Below are positions 8,645-16,937 of a DNA stretch of 64,000 nucleotides, in pieces. This stretch comes from FEB-10 sp963710645. Lineage in GTDB: Bacteria; Acidobacteriota; Thermoanaerobaculia; Thermoanaerobaculales; Sulfomarinibacteraceae. The first letter of the stretch is position 1. The number at the start of each line of letters is the position of its first letter. The position numbers and the translations under genes were made by a program. The DNA lies in contig CAVQBD010000009.1 of assembly GCA_963710645.1 (NCBI GenBank), positions 682,001 through 746,000 of the forward strand, written 5' to 3'. A model generated the notes under the pieces. That model was not told the origin of the DNA and searched no databases. It was given only the letters and a program-made list of their open reading frames with translations.

Positions 8645-8680
8645 AGCCAGCAGGACCCGTCTTGCTGGCTCCTTTTTTTT
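8645..8680 (+). terminator. Rho-independent terminator after sigma gene
   Basis: Stem AGCCAGCA (8645-8652) pairs with TGCTGGCT (8663-8670), followed by eight T bases (8673-8680), 20 bases after the sigma-factor stop. Confidence 0.9.
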
Positions 8681-8801
8681 GCCTAGCGCCGAGGCCGCTC
8701 CCAATCGCGGTGGTTGCTCAATTCCGCTCGCGGCCGGACTTTCCGACGGGGTATCCTCGGTCCAAGAGCGGCCGATCGCGGGATTGAGTGAGGAGGACGA
8801 G

Positions 8802-9818
8802 ATGCGGCAAGTGTGGATACCCAGACACGGTGGGCCCGACGTACTGGAACTGCGGCAGGCGCCAGATCCCGATCCCCAACCGGGCGAAGTTCGGATCCGC
8901 GTCGAGGCGTCGGGCATCAATTTCGCCGACATCCTCTCCCGAATGGGTCTGTATCAGGACGCTCCTCCCCTGCCATGTGTCGTCGGCTACGAGGTCGCCG
9001 GCATCGTGGACGGGACCGGTGATGGAGTGGAAGGGTTCAGCACCGGTGACCGGGTGGTCTCGGCCACGAGGTTCAAGGGTTACTCGGACGTGGTCTGCGT
9101 TCCAGCCGGCCAGGCCCGCTCGATTCCCGACAGCCTCTCATTCGCGGACGCCGCTTCGATCCCGGTCAACTGGCTCACCGCCTGGTGGATGTTGGTGCGG
9201 CTGGCGAACCTCCAGGGCGGCGAGACCGTGCTGGTCCACGCCTGCGCCGGCGGCGTTGGGCTTGCAGCCCTGCAGATCACCCGTCATGTCGGAGGACGGG
9301 TGATCGGAACCGCCTCGGCTTCCAAACACGACAGACTGCGCGCCATGGGCGTCAGCCACTGCATCGACTACCGAACGCAGGACTTCGAGAAGGAGGTCAT
9401 GTCGCTCACGGACGGGCGCGGTGTGGACGTGGTCCTCGATGCGGTGGGTGGCCGGTCGTTCGCCAAGAGCTATCGGGTGCTGGACGGCCTCGGGCGTCTC
9501 ATCCTCTTCGGGGCATCGAGCTTTGCCCCGGGAACCCGCCGGAGCCTTCCGGCCGCCATGCGCGGTCTGGTGCAGACCCCGCGATTCAACCCATTCTCAC
9601 TGATGATGAAAAGCCGGGGCGTATTCGGCTTCAACCTCGGCCGCATCTGGCACCGGGCCGAGGAGACGGCCGACATGATGGTTCATATCCTCGACCTTAT
9701 GGTTGACGGCACCTTCAAGACCGTCGTGGATCAGACCTTCCCCTTCGACCGAGCCGGTGATGCCCACCAGTACATCCAGGACCGGAAGAACTTCGGCAAG
9801 GTCATTCTCACCCCGTGA
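8802..9818 (+). CDS. VAT1-like zinc-independent medium-chain oxidoreductase
   Basis: The 338-residue protein belongs to the quinone oxidoreductase / VAT1-like branch of the medium-chain dehydrogenase superfamily. It has an N-terminal GroES-like domain (residues 1-125) with SGINFADILSRMGLY and a Rossmann domain with the NADPH loop HACAGGVGLAALQ (about residues 145-160). Zinc-binding cysteines are absent, as expected for this branch. GGAGGACG precedes the ATG. Substrate is unknown. Open sequence upstream of 8802 overlaps the terminator of the previous gene and is not used. Confidence 0.9.
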   Translation: MRQVWIPRHGGPDVLELRQAPDPDPQPGEVRIRVEASGINFADILSRMGLYQDAPPLPCVVGYEVAGIVDGTGDGVEGFSTGDRVVSATRFKGYSDVVCVPAGQARSIPDSLSFADAASIPVNWLTAWWMLVRLANLQGGETVLVHACAGGVGLAALQITRHVGGRVIGTASASKHDRLRAMGVSHCIDYRTQDFEKEVMSLTDGRGVDVVLDAVGGRSFAKSYRVLDGLGRLILFGASSFAPGTRRSLPAAMRGLVQTPRFNPFSLMMKSRGVFGFNLGRIWHRAEETADMMVHILDLMVDGTFKTVVDQTFPFDRAGDAHQYIQDRKNFGKVILTP

Positions 9819-9849
9819 CCCGTGACCACCCTGGGTCTGAGGTGCCGGC

Positions 9850-10614
9850 TCAGACCTCCGGCTTTTCAGGGTTCGCAGCCACCGGGTGAATCTTCGCGGC
9901 CCCGTCCTCAAGGAGCGTCTTGATGTTGGCCGGCTGGCCGAGCAGCGCGTTGGGAATCAACAGACCGCCTGAGATCAACATCTTGACGCCTTCCTCCACG
10001 GTAATGTCGAGGACCTTGACGTCGCTCCGTGCCACCGCAACCAGGAAACCACTGGTGGGGTTGGGCGTAGTGGGGACGAAGACCATGAAACTGGGTTCCT
10101 CGTTCAATGCTGTCTTTGGACCGAGTTCCCGGGTCACAAACCCGAGAGCCTTCATCCCGTGCCACGGAAACTCCAGCAGAACGACTTTGCGGAATTCGGT
10201 GATCTCGCGGATCTGGATCGCCTCGGTGATCTGCCGAGCGCCCTGGTAGATCGGGCTGAGCAGTGGTACGCGCGCCAGCAGCCGTTCGGTAAAATCCAGC
10301 AGTCGGCCGCCAATCACGTTGGTCGCGATCACACCCAGCAACAACATCGCCACTATCACCAGCAGGACGCCGATACCCGGGATTTCTCTCTCGAAGAGCT
10401 GTCTGGAGATCGGTCGAAACCACCGATCCAGAATCTGGAAAAGGAACCGGGCGAAGAAGATGGTGACCACCAGCGGCAGTGCCACCAGGAATCCGACGAT
10501 GAAACGCCGGCGCAGCCAACTCCCCAGTCCGCGCTGACGATGGTCGTCTTGGCTCGTGACCACCACCAGCCGGCGAAAGAAGCCGCTGTCGGAACCCTTG
10601 GACTGCTCTGCCAT
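9850..10614 (-). CDS. DUF502 family membrane protein
   Basis: The 254-residue protein has a basic N-terminus, two membrane helices (about residues 38-62 and 80-105 with GIGVLLVIVAMLLLGVIATN) and the DUF502 core: VPLLSPIYQGARQITEAI, VVLLEFPWHGMKALGFVTRE, and SFMVFVPTTPNPTSGFLVAV. The family is a conserved inner-membrane protein of unknown function, related to a plant trafficking factor. I start at ATG 10614; an in-frame GTG lies at 10623. It is convergent with the oxidoreductase gene. Confidence 0.9.
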   Translation of the reverse strand: MAEQSKGSDSGFFRRLVVVTSQDDHRQRGLGSWLRRRFIVGFLVALPLVVTIFFARFLFQILDRWFRPISRQLFEREIPGIGVLLVIVAMLLLGVIATNVIGGRLLDFTERLLARVPLLSPIYQGARQITEAIQIREITEFRKVVLLEFPWHGMKALGFVTRELGPKTALNEEPSFMVFVPTTPNPTSGFLVAVARSDVKVLDITVEEGVKMLISGGLLIPNALLGQPANIKTLLEDGAAKIHPVAANPEKPEV

Positions 10615-10696
10615 CGTCAACACACTTTACACCCTTCGGGGGTCTCCAGATTCCCGACAGATGTCGTGAAAGACCTCAGCCTACAGCCGGAAACGC

Positions 10697-10725
10697 TTGG
10701 ACAGTGCGGCCTGTCGCGATAATAT
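10697..10725 (+). promoter_or_regulatory. Promoter of purA
   Basis: TTGGAC (10697-10702), 17 bases, TAATAT (10720-10725). The predicted start of transcription near 10732 leaves a leader of about a dozen bases carrying GGAGG before the TTG start at 10744. Confidence 0.65.
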
Positions 10726-10743
10726 CTTCGGTTGGAGGTCGTA

Positions 10744-12087
10744 TTGGACGCTCAACGTGCGCTGATGGTCGTAGGTGGCCAGTGGGGTGACGAAGGCAAA
10801 GGCAAGGTGGTTGACCTTCTTTCCGCCGGCTACCCAGTGGTCGTGAGGTACAACGGGGGCAACAACGCCGGTCACACGGTGCGGTTCGCCGACCGCCGGT
10901 TCGCCCTCCACCTGGTGCCGTCCGGGATCATCCACGAGGACGTCGTCTGCTACCTGGCCTCCGGAATGGTGATCGATCCGTCGTTCCTGGTCACCGAGCT
11001 CGACCGTCTGAACGGCGAGGGTGTGAACACCAAGGGACGAGTCTTCCTGTCACCAAGAGCCACCCTCATCCTCCCGACCCACAGGGCGTTGGACGGAGCC
11101 AGAGAGGGCGCCCGCGGCGTCGGTAAGATCGGCACCACAGGCCGCGGTATCGGCCCGGCCTACCAGGACGCGGCCCAACGCCGCGGGCTGCGCGCCTATC
11201 TGCTGCCCCAGCCCGACCGCTTCATGGCAGAGGCCCGCTCCCTCATGGAGCAGCACAATCACGAGCTCGTCGACCTGTTCGGCGCCGAACCGGTGGATCT
11301 CGACACGGCCCTCACCGAACTCGCCGCGGCCGCCGAACGACTCGGACCCATGGTGCGCGAGGTGGGTCCCGAGATTCGCCGCCACGTGGCCGACGGGAGG
11401 CCGATCCTCTTCGAAGGCGCTCAGGGCATTCTGCTCGACCGCTGGTGGGGCACCTATCCCTACGTCACGTCGTCGTCCTGCATGCCGGCCATGGCCGCCG
11501 CTTCCTGCGGCATCGCGCCGTCTCTGCTGGGCCCGGTCATCGGCATCATGAAGGCCTACGTCACCCGCGTCGGGAGCGGGCCCTTCCCCACCGAACTCGA
11601 TGACGAGCAGGGCGAAAAGCTGCGTGAGAAGGGTGCCGAGTTCGGCACCACCACGGGCCGGCCGCGGCGCTGCGGATGGTTCGATGCGGTGGCGGCACGC
11701 TACGCAGTCGAGGCAGCGGGCATCGACGCCGTGGCGGTCACCAAGCTGGATGTGCTCGATGAGTGCGACACCCTCAAGGTGGCAGTGGCCTACGAACTGC
11801 CCGACGGCACCGTGCTCGATACCGTCCCTGCGGATCCCGAGGTCCTGGCTTTGGTCCGGCCGCGTTACGAGGAGGTGCCCGGCTGGAACACCGACACCGT
11901 CGGCACCACGTCGGAGGACGAGCTGCCCGAGGCGGCCCGCCAGTATCTGCTGTACTTGGAGAAATGCGTAGGGGTTCCCATCGTGTTGGTCTCCACCGGC
12001 CCCCGGCGCGAAGAAACCATGGTGCGGGGGGACCACCCCATCGCCCGCTGTTTCGCGTCGGCGATGAAAACCAACCCGACCGCTTGA
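10744..12087 (+). CDS. purA: Adenylosuccinate synthetase
   Basis: It catalyses IMP + aspartate + GTP to adenylosuccinate, the first committed step to AMP. All family motifs are present: GGQWGDEGKGKVVD (GTP loop and catalytic Asp), NGGNNAGHT (catalytic His), GTTGRGIGPAYQD, FEGAQGILLD, GTYPYVTSSS and TKLDVLDE. The length of 447 residues is normal. I chose TTG 10744, with GGAGG five bases upstream and just after the predicted promoter; ATG 10765 is the fallback. Confidence 0.97.
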   Translation: MDAQRALMVVGGQWGDEGKGKVVDLLSAGYPVVVRYNGGNNAGHTVRFADRRFALHLVPSGIIHEDVVCYLASGMVIDPSFLVTELDRLNGEGVNTKGRVFLSPRATLILPTHRALDGAREGARGVGKIGTTGRGIGPAYQDAAQRRGLRAYLLPQPDRFMAEARSLMEQHNHELVDLFGAEPVDLDTALTELAAAAERLGPMVREVGPEIRRHVADGRPILFEGAQGILLDRWWGTYPYVTSSSCMPAMAAASCGIAPSLLGPVIGIMKAYVTRVGSGPFPTELDDEQGEKLREKGAEFGTTTGRPRRCGWFDAVAARYAVEAAGIDAVAVTKLDVLDECDTLKVAVAYELPDGTVLDTVPADPEVLALVRPRYEEVPGWNTDTVGTTSEDELPEAARQYLLYLEKCVGVPIVLVSTGPRREETMVRGDHPIARCFASAMKTNPTA

Positions 12088-12123
12088 TCCTCGGGCCTGA
12101 GGGCGTTACATTGACCTTCCGTT

Positions 12124-12199
12124 GGGCCGTTAGCTCAGTTGGTAGAGCATCGGACTTTTAATCCGGTGGTCCTGGGTTCGAGTCCCAGGCGGCCCACCA
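12124..12199 (+). tRNA. tRNA-Lys (anticodon UUU)
   Basis: A full cloverleaf is visible: acceptor GGGCCGT pairs with GCGGCCC, D arm GCTC/GAGC, anticodon stem TCGGA/TCCGG with loop CTTTTAA (anticodon TTT at 12157-12159), T arm CTGGG-TTCGAGT-CCCAG. The CCA end is encoded (12197-12199). Fragments resembling its 3' half recur later in the window. Confidence 0.98.
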
Positions 12200-12231
12200 A
12201 TTTTTGTTCGATCTGAGTTCGAACAAAAATT
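12199..12231 (+). terminator. AT-rich hairpin after tRNA-Lys
   Basis: A perfect 13-bp inverted repeat (arms 12199-12211 and 12219-12231, loop TCTGAGT) starts at the last base of the tRNA. It probably ends the tRNA transcript. Beyond it, 12232-12472 holds only repeat-like sequence (CGGCGTAGCTCCGAGCGAAG, and a TGGCACTG...TGGTACCTATC element) and no gene. Confidence 0.65.
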
Positions 12232-12472
12232 GCCACGGCGTAGCTCCGAGCGAAGCCGGGCACCTTCCTTTACATCGGTAGCGGGTCGAAATCTCCGCCC
12301 GGGCAAATCAGGTGTTGTGACGTTGTGATACCTGGCACGGTTACTCCGGATTGATGCCACCCTTGGATTGGTACCACACTGAGCGTTCCTGGCACTGTCG
12401 CATACGTGGTACCTATCAATTGTGGATGGCGAGCCCGAAATTCGTCGATGCCCATCATGTAACACAGCGCCT

Positions 12473-13672
12473 TCAGGGATCGCGAATTGGATGTTCTCGT
12501 CGCCAGTCCACGCGCACGAACCGCGGCCAGTAGAGGGAGTCGTCATTCACGAGGTCGCCGAAGTTGTCGGCATTCTGGGCATAGGTCACGGCGAGTCCGT
12601 CGGCGAGGAGTTCGGGGTGGGCCTTGCCGGCGTAAACGAAGGTGTGGGGCCGGTCGCTCTCGGGCGGGCGGAAGAAGGTTCGGCGGCTCGACCAGGGGCC
12701 TTCGGGCGCAGGCGCCGTCCGGACGTCGAGTTCGGCGCCGCCGAAGCCGGTGGCCTGGACCGAGATCCACTCGCCTCGAGCCTCATCGAAATGCAGTGAT
12801 CCCTCGGGTGCGGCGTCTTCGAACAGGGCGATGGCTTCGTGTTCGCTCGACCAGCCGTTCTCCGTCCACCAGGTCGCGCCGGAGAGGAAGCCGCGCAACG
12901 CGGTCTCGGCCGGCCAGCGGACGAGGAAGGCGTGGTGGGGGGGTCCGCGGGTAGACAACGCGTAGAGCCAGCCGTCGTCGATCGCCGCACCCATGCTGGC
13001 GATGACGACGTCGGCCGGAAGGTTATGCGCAATGTCGCGAATCGGCCACGTCCGCGGGTCGTCGCCCGAGAGCTCGATGAGCGTGGCGCGCGTACCCTCG
13101 ATCGAAAACCCCAGCCCTTCGCTGGACGGGGCGACGCACATCCAGAAGAGCAGCAGCTTCCCATCCACCGCGACGCCGTGCACGGGCCAGTATCGGTAAT
13201 CATCATCGTCGGCCAGGAACGCCTGCGGGCCAACGCCGGCCTCCCGGGGCAGCAGGTCCGCCCGAGGGGTCGAGGGTTTCGGCTCGCGCCAGAAAAAGCG
13301 CATCGTGGCGGTGAGCGGATCCAGCCCGTCCTGGATGGCCAGCGTGTTCGAGATCATGATGCTCTCGTCTCGCCGGTGGGCATCGCTGGTCGAGATGAAC
13401 GTGTCGCCAAACAGCCAGAGCGTGCGCTTGTCATCGACCTGGATCGAGTACGCCGCGTCGCTCCCCAGCCAGCGCGGAGACTGGCGGAAGAGCGCGTCCG
13501 CCTGCGGCCACGCCGTTCCGACGGGCGCGGTGTCATGCCCGAGGCAGGGCTCGTTCGCGCCAGGCACCCCGCAGCCGGCAAGTACGAGGATCAGGTACCA
13601 CGCGGTAGACCCGTGCGCCGATCGCTGAAATGGCCTTCTGGACACGGGCGGACTCCGGAAAAGAGCGGGCAT
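12473..13672 (-). CDS. Secreted lipoprotein, DUF4185-like beta-propeller
   Basis: The 399-residue protein starts with a signal peptide ending in the lipobox LVLAGC (about residues 27-32). The mature part has TLWLFGDTFIST and repeated blade-like segments (YRYWPVHGVAVDGKLLLFW, WTENGWSSEHEAIALFED, RPHTFVYAGKAHPELL). These resemble DUF4185 / glycosidase-like propellers, but I cannot confirm the family. The frame stays open upstream to 14110; I chose ATG 13672 because the signal peptide begins there and GGGAGA lies upstream. Confidence 0.7.
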   Translation of the reverse strand: MPALFRSPPVSRRPFQRSAHGSTAWYLILVLAGCGVPGANEPCLGHDTAPVGTAWPQADALFRQSPRWLGSDAAYSIQVDDKRTLWLFGDTFISTSDAHRRDESIMISNTLAIQDGLDPLTATMRFFWREPKPSTPRADLLPREAGVGPQAFLADDDDYRYWPVHGVAVDGKLLLFWMCVAPSSEGLGFSIEGTRATLIELSGDDPRTWPIRDIAHNLPADVVIASMGAAIDDGWLYALSTRGPPHHAFLVRWPAETALRGFLSGATWWTENGWSSEHEAIALFEDAAPEGSLHFDEARGEWISVQATGFGGAELDVRTAPAPEGPWSSRRTFFRPPESDRPHTFVYAGKAHPELLADGLAVTYAQNADNFGDLVNDDSLYWPRFVRVDWRREHPIRDP

Positions 13673-13823
13673 GGGTGTTGAGCTTCTCCCTGAAAACAGG
13701 CGCAAGCAAGTAGTGAGAGGGATAGGAAATTCCTTTTCAGCCAGCCGGCGGAGGCCTTCTCGGAAACCGGGATACACGTGCGCGAGCTGCGCGCGGGATG
13801 GATGGGTAGTCCCATTCGGTTGC

Positions 13824-13847
13824 GCCGAGCGTCCGACAACGCTCGGC
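13824..13847 (-). terminator. Hairpin between the two minus-strand secreted genes
   Basis: GCCGAGCGT (13824-13832) pairs perfectly with ACGCTCGGC (13839-13847). It lies 66 bases downstream of the secreted hypothetical gene ending at 13914 and has no T run, so it is only a possible terminator. Confidence 0.4.
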
Positions 13848-13913
13848 CTCATGGGTGCTGCCCTTCGCATCGACGAATCGTGAGGTCGTGACCAACAGCA
13901 CCTGGTCGCGATG

Positions 13914-14357
13914 TCAACTGCCCGGCATGAACATCGCCGTGAACGCGATGGCGTCGGGTTCATCGTGTCCTCGCGCCGTTGTGAACTGGATGCTGGCGGC
14001 CTCCCGGCCGGCGATCGTCTGCTGCTCGGCCCGGACCTCGCTGCCTTCATACTCAGCGACGATGTCCAATCGGGCCATGGCGGCCACCACCTTGTCGCCC
14101 CAGCTGTCATCCAGCCGCGTGCCTTCCGGGAGCTGGTAGTCGATCGAGATCACTCGGCCCCACATCTGCGAATCGTCGCCTAGAATTTGGTCGTTGAGTG
14201 GTCCGAACTCCTCTTCCAGCTCCGCCTTGAGTAGCGCGTTGACTTCTGATGCCAGGTCGTCCGCCGCCGCCGGAGGACAGAGCAGCAGGAGAGGCACCAC
14301 GACGAGACTCCTTGACCACACACTTCTTCTGAGGCTTTTCAAAGATGTGAACGACAT
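13914..14357 (-). CDS. Small secreted protein of unknown function
   Basis: The 147-residue protein has a clear signal peptide (basic start, SLVVVPLLLLCPPAAA, cleavage near residue 30) and a mature domain of about 115 residues with mixed alpha/beta character (EVNALLKAELEEEFGPLNDQ). I recognise no family. AAAGGAGG lies upstream of ATG 14357, which decides the start. It is upstream of the lipoprotein gene on the same strand. Confidence 0.7.
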   Translation of the reverse strand: MSFTSLKSLRRSVWSRSLVVVPLLLLCPPAAADDLASEVNALLKAELEEEFGPLNDQILGDDSQMWGRVISIDYQLPEGTRLDDSWGDKVVAAMARLDIVAEYEGSEVRAEQQTIAGREAASIQFTTARGHDEPDAIAFTAMFMPGS

Positions 14358-14546
14358 TGATTGAGTCCTCCTTTGGTCGGCCGGGACTGTGCCCGGCATC
14401 GTTGGGTCCGGCTGGCAGGAGTGAGCCTCCACGCATCTCCCCTCTGCTGTCGATTCGCCATGAAATATGCCTCAGCATAACACCGACCGATGAATGAGCA
14501 CGGCCGGCGCCCGGGCTGCAAAGAGCAGTCGAAAGTGGCTGGTGCG

Positions 14547-14660
14547 TCAGTCTGCCGGCAAAGGTCTCAGCACGAGTTCCTGCTCACCCCGGCGCACCTC
14601 GACTCCGGAAAAGTCTGCCGAGAAACCGATGGCCTGTGATGGGTGCCTCCCTTCGCATTG
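14547..14660 (-). pseudogene. Possible VapB-type antitoxin remnant
   Basis: On the minus strand the short run SQAIGFSADFSGVEVRR and GEQELVLRPLPAD resembles the end of VapB/AbrB antitoxins (usual pattern SQAVRLPxxF...VEIRRxGDELVLxP). There is no good start, the conserved RLP is missing and no VapC follows. I regard it as a decayed fragment. Other family members would be needed to confirm. Confidence 0.3.
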
Positions 14661-14877
14661 TTGGATTGGCACCGATGATTGCAGCAAGTCCCTACCCACC
14701 TCGAACTCAACACACGTCCATGGGACACTCATGGGACATTCACGCTCAAAACAGCCCAACAACCGCCAACAGTCCCCATCAACGAAGCGGCACCCAAGGT
14801 CCCTGTTTTGGGTTGGTTACCTTTTCGTGGGGTGTTGAGAGTGATTGATGTATGTTGTTGATAATAAGTTATTTACA

Positions 14878-15010
14878 GGACTTTTGATCCGGTAGTCGCT
14901 GGTTGCTCGCGCCCTGCGGGCGCGGCGTTGCACCGTCGCCAGCGAGTGGTTCATGGGCTCCTCCTTTGGATGAGCCTTGAACCACAGATCGCTGCCGCCG
15001 GCGGAATCGA
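14878..15010. repeat. tRNA-Lys-like fragment plus 100-base module
   Basis: GGACTTTTGATCCGGTAGTC (14878-14897) matches the anticodon arm of the tRNA-Lys at 12152-12171 in 18 of 20 bases. It is followed by a module (about 14908-15010: GCGTTGCACCGTCGCCAGCG, then TGAGCCTTGAACCACA) that recurs with about 90% identity at 16158-16255. Confidence 0.7.
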
Positions 15011-15032
15011 GTCCAGCACGGCTCACCAGGCT

Positions 15033-15240
15033 TCGTTCTAGTCCAATGGCCGAGAACGAAGCCTGCCACGGCGAAGCGCGGAGCGCGAAGCCGGGCATCC
15101 CTCCTGAAGCCATTTTCTGGCCGAGCCTGTCCCGGCGTAGCCTTAGGCGAAGCCGGAAACTCCGCCCGGGCGAGCCAAGTCACCGCGTAGCCCAGCGAAG
15201 CCGGGCATTCTCCCTCACGCCTGTAGCAGACCGAGAACTA
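15033..15240. repeat. CGGCGTAGC / GCGAAGCCGGG repeat cluster
   Basis: A 12-bp hairpin (AGGCTTCGTTCT with AGAACGAAGCCT) is followed by several short units of the type CCACGGCGAAG...GCGAAGCCGGGC. The same unit is seen at 12235, 16950, 26453-26520 and 32041-32190. This is a dispersed family, always between genes. Confidence 0.65.
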
Positions 15241-15338
15241 CCACCTGGCAGATCTTCCATTTCAGATCAACAGATGTGGAAGTGTTTACGGGGCACCCAT
15301 CCTGCTCATGCTCGACTGAACCGAGATCCTGTTCAATC

Positions 15339-15374
15339 TTGACGACTGTATATTTAAGGTATATATTTTATACC
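15339..15374 (+). promoter_or_regulatory. brnTA promoter and operator
   Basis: TTGACG (15339-15344), 17 bases, TATATT (15362-15367). The palindrome GGTATA-TATTT-TATACC (15358-15374) covers the -10 box and touches the brnT start codon, so it is a good site for autorepression by BrnA. The predicted transcript start is at or next to the ATG, implying a leaderless or nearly leaderless mRNA. Confidence 0.7.
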
Positions 15375-15635
15375 ATGGAGTTCGAATTCGATTCACGCAA
15401 GAGCCGCTCGAACAAAAAGAAGCATGGGATCGACTTCGACGAAGCGCAGGCACTGTGGGATGACCTGGACCTGATTGTCATTCCGGCCCGAACTTCCGAC
15501 GAACCGCGGTATCTGGTCGTCGGAAGAATTGGCGAGACCCACTGGTCCGGAGTCATGACCTACCGGGAGGATCGAATTCGAATCATTTCGGTTCGTCGTT
15601 CTCGGGACGAGGAGATTGAGATATATGAAAGCTAA
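15375..15635 (+). CDS. brnT: BrnT family ribonuclease toxin
   Basis: The 86-residue protein belongs to the DUF497/BrnT family of RelE-fold RNases. It shows the conserved layout EFDSRKSRSNKKKHGIDFDEA, then WDDLDLIVIPA, RYLVVGRIGETHWSGVMTYR, and RIRIISVRRSRDEEIEIYES. BrnT cleaves mRNA and is neutralised by BrnA. The ATG at 15375 abuts the operator. The end overlaps brnA by 11 bases, so the two are translated together. Confidence 0.93.
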   Translation: MEFEFDSRKSRSNKKKHGIDFDEAQALWDDLDLIVIPARTSDEPRYLVVGRIGETHWSGVMTYREDRIRIISVRRSRDEEIEIYES

Positions 15636-15849
15636 AGATTTCGACAAGAAGTTCGACGCGGGCGAGGACATCACGAAGTACCTCGATCTGACGAAAACAA
15701 GACGGCCCGGCCACGAACAGAAACGGGTCAATGTCGACTTCCCGGTATGGATGATCGAGTCCCTCGACCGCGAGGCCTCTCGCCTCGGTGTGCCGCGTCA
15801 ATCGCTGATCAAGATGCTGATTGCCCGCCACTTCGACAAGGCGTCGTGA
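15625..15849 (+). CDS. brnA: BrnA family antitoxin
   Basis: The 74-residue protein has the BrnA N-terminus (MKAKDFDKKFDAGEDI) that wraps the toxin, and a C-terminal ribbon-helix-helix domain (KRVNVDFPVWMIESLDREASRLGVPRQSLIKMLI) for DNA binding. It should neutralise BrnT and repress the pair through the palindrome at 15358-15374. I chose ATG 15625 to match the family start; 15616 is also in frame. Confidence 0.93.
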   Translation: MKAKDFDKKFDAGEDITKYLDLTKTRRPGHEQKRVNVDFPVWMIESLDREASRLGVPRQSLIKMLIARHFDKAS

Positions 15850-15985
15850 ACAAAAATCCGGGAGCGTTCGGCATTGCTGGATTGTGAGGAAGTGGAGATT
15901 TGGGTGGGTCAGCGGGCTAGGATCGGGCTAAGGGTGAAGTTGATCGTATCGCAACATATTGATTTTCATAGACTTCAATGATGGG

Positions 15986-16255
15986 GGGCGTGGACTTTTC
16001 ATCCGGTGGTCTTGGGTTTACGTCGTCCACCCCCCTACCACCCTCACGACGCGTCCCGCCGAGATGAGCGGGTGGCCCTACGCCAACCACCCGCCCTCTT
16101 CGAACCCCCTGCCTAGGGCCACATACCGCTCCCTTCGGCGTGATGACTGGCGCCCTACGGGCGCCGCGTTGCACCGTCGCCAGCGAGTGGTTCATGGACT
16201 CCTCCTTCGGATGAGCCTTGAACCACAAATCGCTGCCGGCGGCGGAATCAGGCTT
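15986..16255. repeat. tRNA-like composite repeat, copy A
   Basis: The block starts with a tRNA-Lys-like 20-mer (GGACTTTTCATCCGGTGGTC, 15992-16011). A segment follows that recurs at 31830-31975 (CTCACGACGCGTCCCGCCGA, a GCGGGTGG/CCACCCGC stem, CTAGGGCCACATACCGCT), and then a 100-base module shared with 14908-15010. The intergenic stretch 15850-16310 holds nothing else. Confidence 0.75.
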
Positions 16256-16310
16256 TCTCACGGCTTGGCTAGAAAACCACGTTGAATAATCATCGCACGT
16301 CCGGATTACC

Positions 16311-16340
16311 TTGACAAGGTATACCTATAAGAGGTATATT
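16311..16340 (+). promoter_or_regulatory. higBA promoter with repeated AGGTATA boxes
   Basis: TTGACA (16311-16316), 18 bases, TATATT (16335-16340). The spacer has the palindrome GGTATACC (16318-16325), and AGGTATA is repeated at 16332-16338, likely operator half-sites for HigA. Predicted transcription would start within a few bases of the higB ATG. Confidence 0.65.
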
Positions 16341-16348
16341 GATGTCGG

Positions 16349-16639
16349 ATGGCAATCAAGGACTTCGCCAGCAGAGCCGTCGAAGGGTTTTTTCTTGGCG
16401 GTGTTGTCCCCAAACGCGCCGGCTGGGCTGAGGTCGCCAAGATCGCCTCCAGGAAGCTCGACATGCTTGACTACGCGCATCGATTGACCGATCTGATATC
16501 GCCTCCGGGAAACCGGCTGGAGCCTCTAAAAGGAGATCTTTCCGGTTTTCACAGCATCCGGATCAACGATCAATGGAGAGTGGTCTTTCGGTGGACTGAT
16601 GCCGGTCCGACCGATGTGGACATTCGTGATTATCATTGA
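16349..16639 (+). CDS. higB: HigB-like RelE-superfamily toxin
   Basis: The 96-residue protein fits the HigB / plasmid-maintenance killer family: KLDMLDYAHRLTDLISPPGNRLEPLKGDLSGFHSIRINDQWRVVFRW, ending DVDIRDYH. The basic residues of INDQWRVVFRW and the C-terminal DYH are typical of these ribosome-dependent mRNA interferases. It lies directly after a promoter with repeated boxes and seven bases before higA, in the toxin-first order usual for higBA. Confidence 0.92.
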   Translation: MAIKDFASRAVEGFFLGGVVPKRAGWAEVAKIASRKLDMLDYAHRLTDLISPPGNRLEPLKGDLSGFHSIRINDQWRVVFRWTDAGPTDVDIRDYH

Positions 16640-16646
16640 GGGGACC

Positions 16647-16937
16647 ATGAAGAGAACACGCGAACCGACAACGCCGGGTGAAATCCTCCGCGAGGAGTTC
16701 CTTCTGCCTCTGGACATGACTCAGAAGGAACTTGCGAATCATATTGGGTGCGACGTGAAGGTCATCAACCGCCTCGTCAACGGCCGCACCTCGGTGTCAG
16801 CCGAGATGGCTCTGCGGCTCGGCGCCACCTTCAGAACCTCGGCCGAGTTCTGGCTGAACGCTCAGAAAGCACTAGACCTGTTTCGTGCTGAAGGCCGTGT
16901 ATCCGACCTTCCTCCGCCCATCCTCATGGCGAGCTGA
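16647..16937 (+). CDS. higA: HigA-like antitoxin (XRE HTH)
   Basis: The 96-residue protein has the HigA family start (TPGEILREEFLLPLDMTQKELA) and a helix-turn-helix of the XRE type (HIGCDVKVINRLVNGRTSVSAEMALRLGATF). A conserved tail (SAEFWLNAQKALDLFRA) follows. It should bind HigB and repress the operon. GAGGGG lies before ATG 16647. Confidence 0.93.
   Translation: MKRTREPTTPGEILREEFLLPLDMTQKELANHIGCDVKVINRLVNGRTSVSAEMALRLGATFRTSAEFWLNAQKALDLFRAEGRVSDLPPPILMAS

Larger units (their letters stand above)
14661..15338. other. Gene-free, repeat-rich stretch
   Basis: No convincing gene is visible. The stretch holds REP-like GGTGCC/GGCACCC sites (14643, 14783, 15293), a tRNA-Lys-like fragment (14878-14897), a 100-base module repeated at 16150-16255, an AGGCTTCGTTCT/AGAACGAAGCCT hairpin and several GCGAAGCCGGG units. 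It ends at the brnTA promoter. Confidence 0.7.

Noticed and set aside
12487..13681. Plus-strand open frames across the lipoprotein gene
   Set aside because: They are Arg/Ser/Gly-rich with no signal or motif. The minus-strand frame has a lipobox and WLFGDTF-type motifs.
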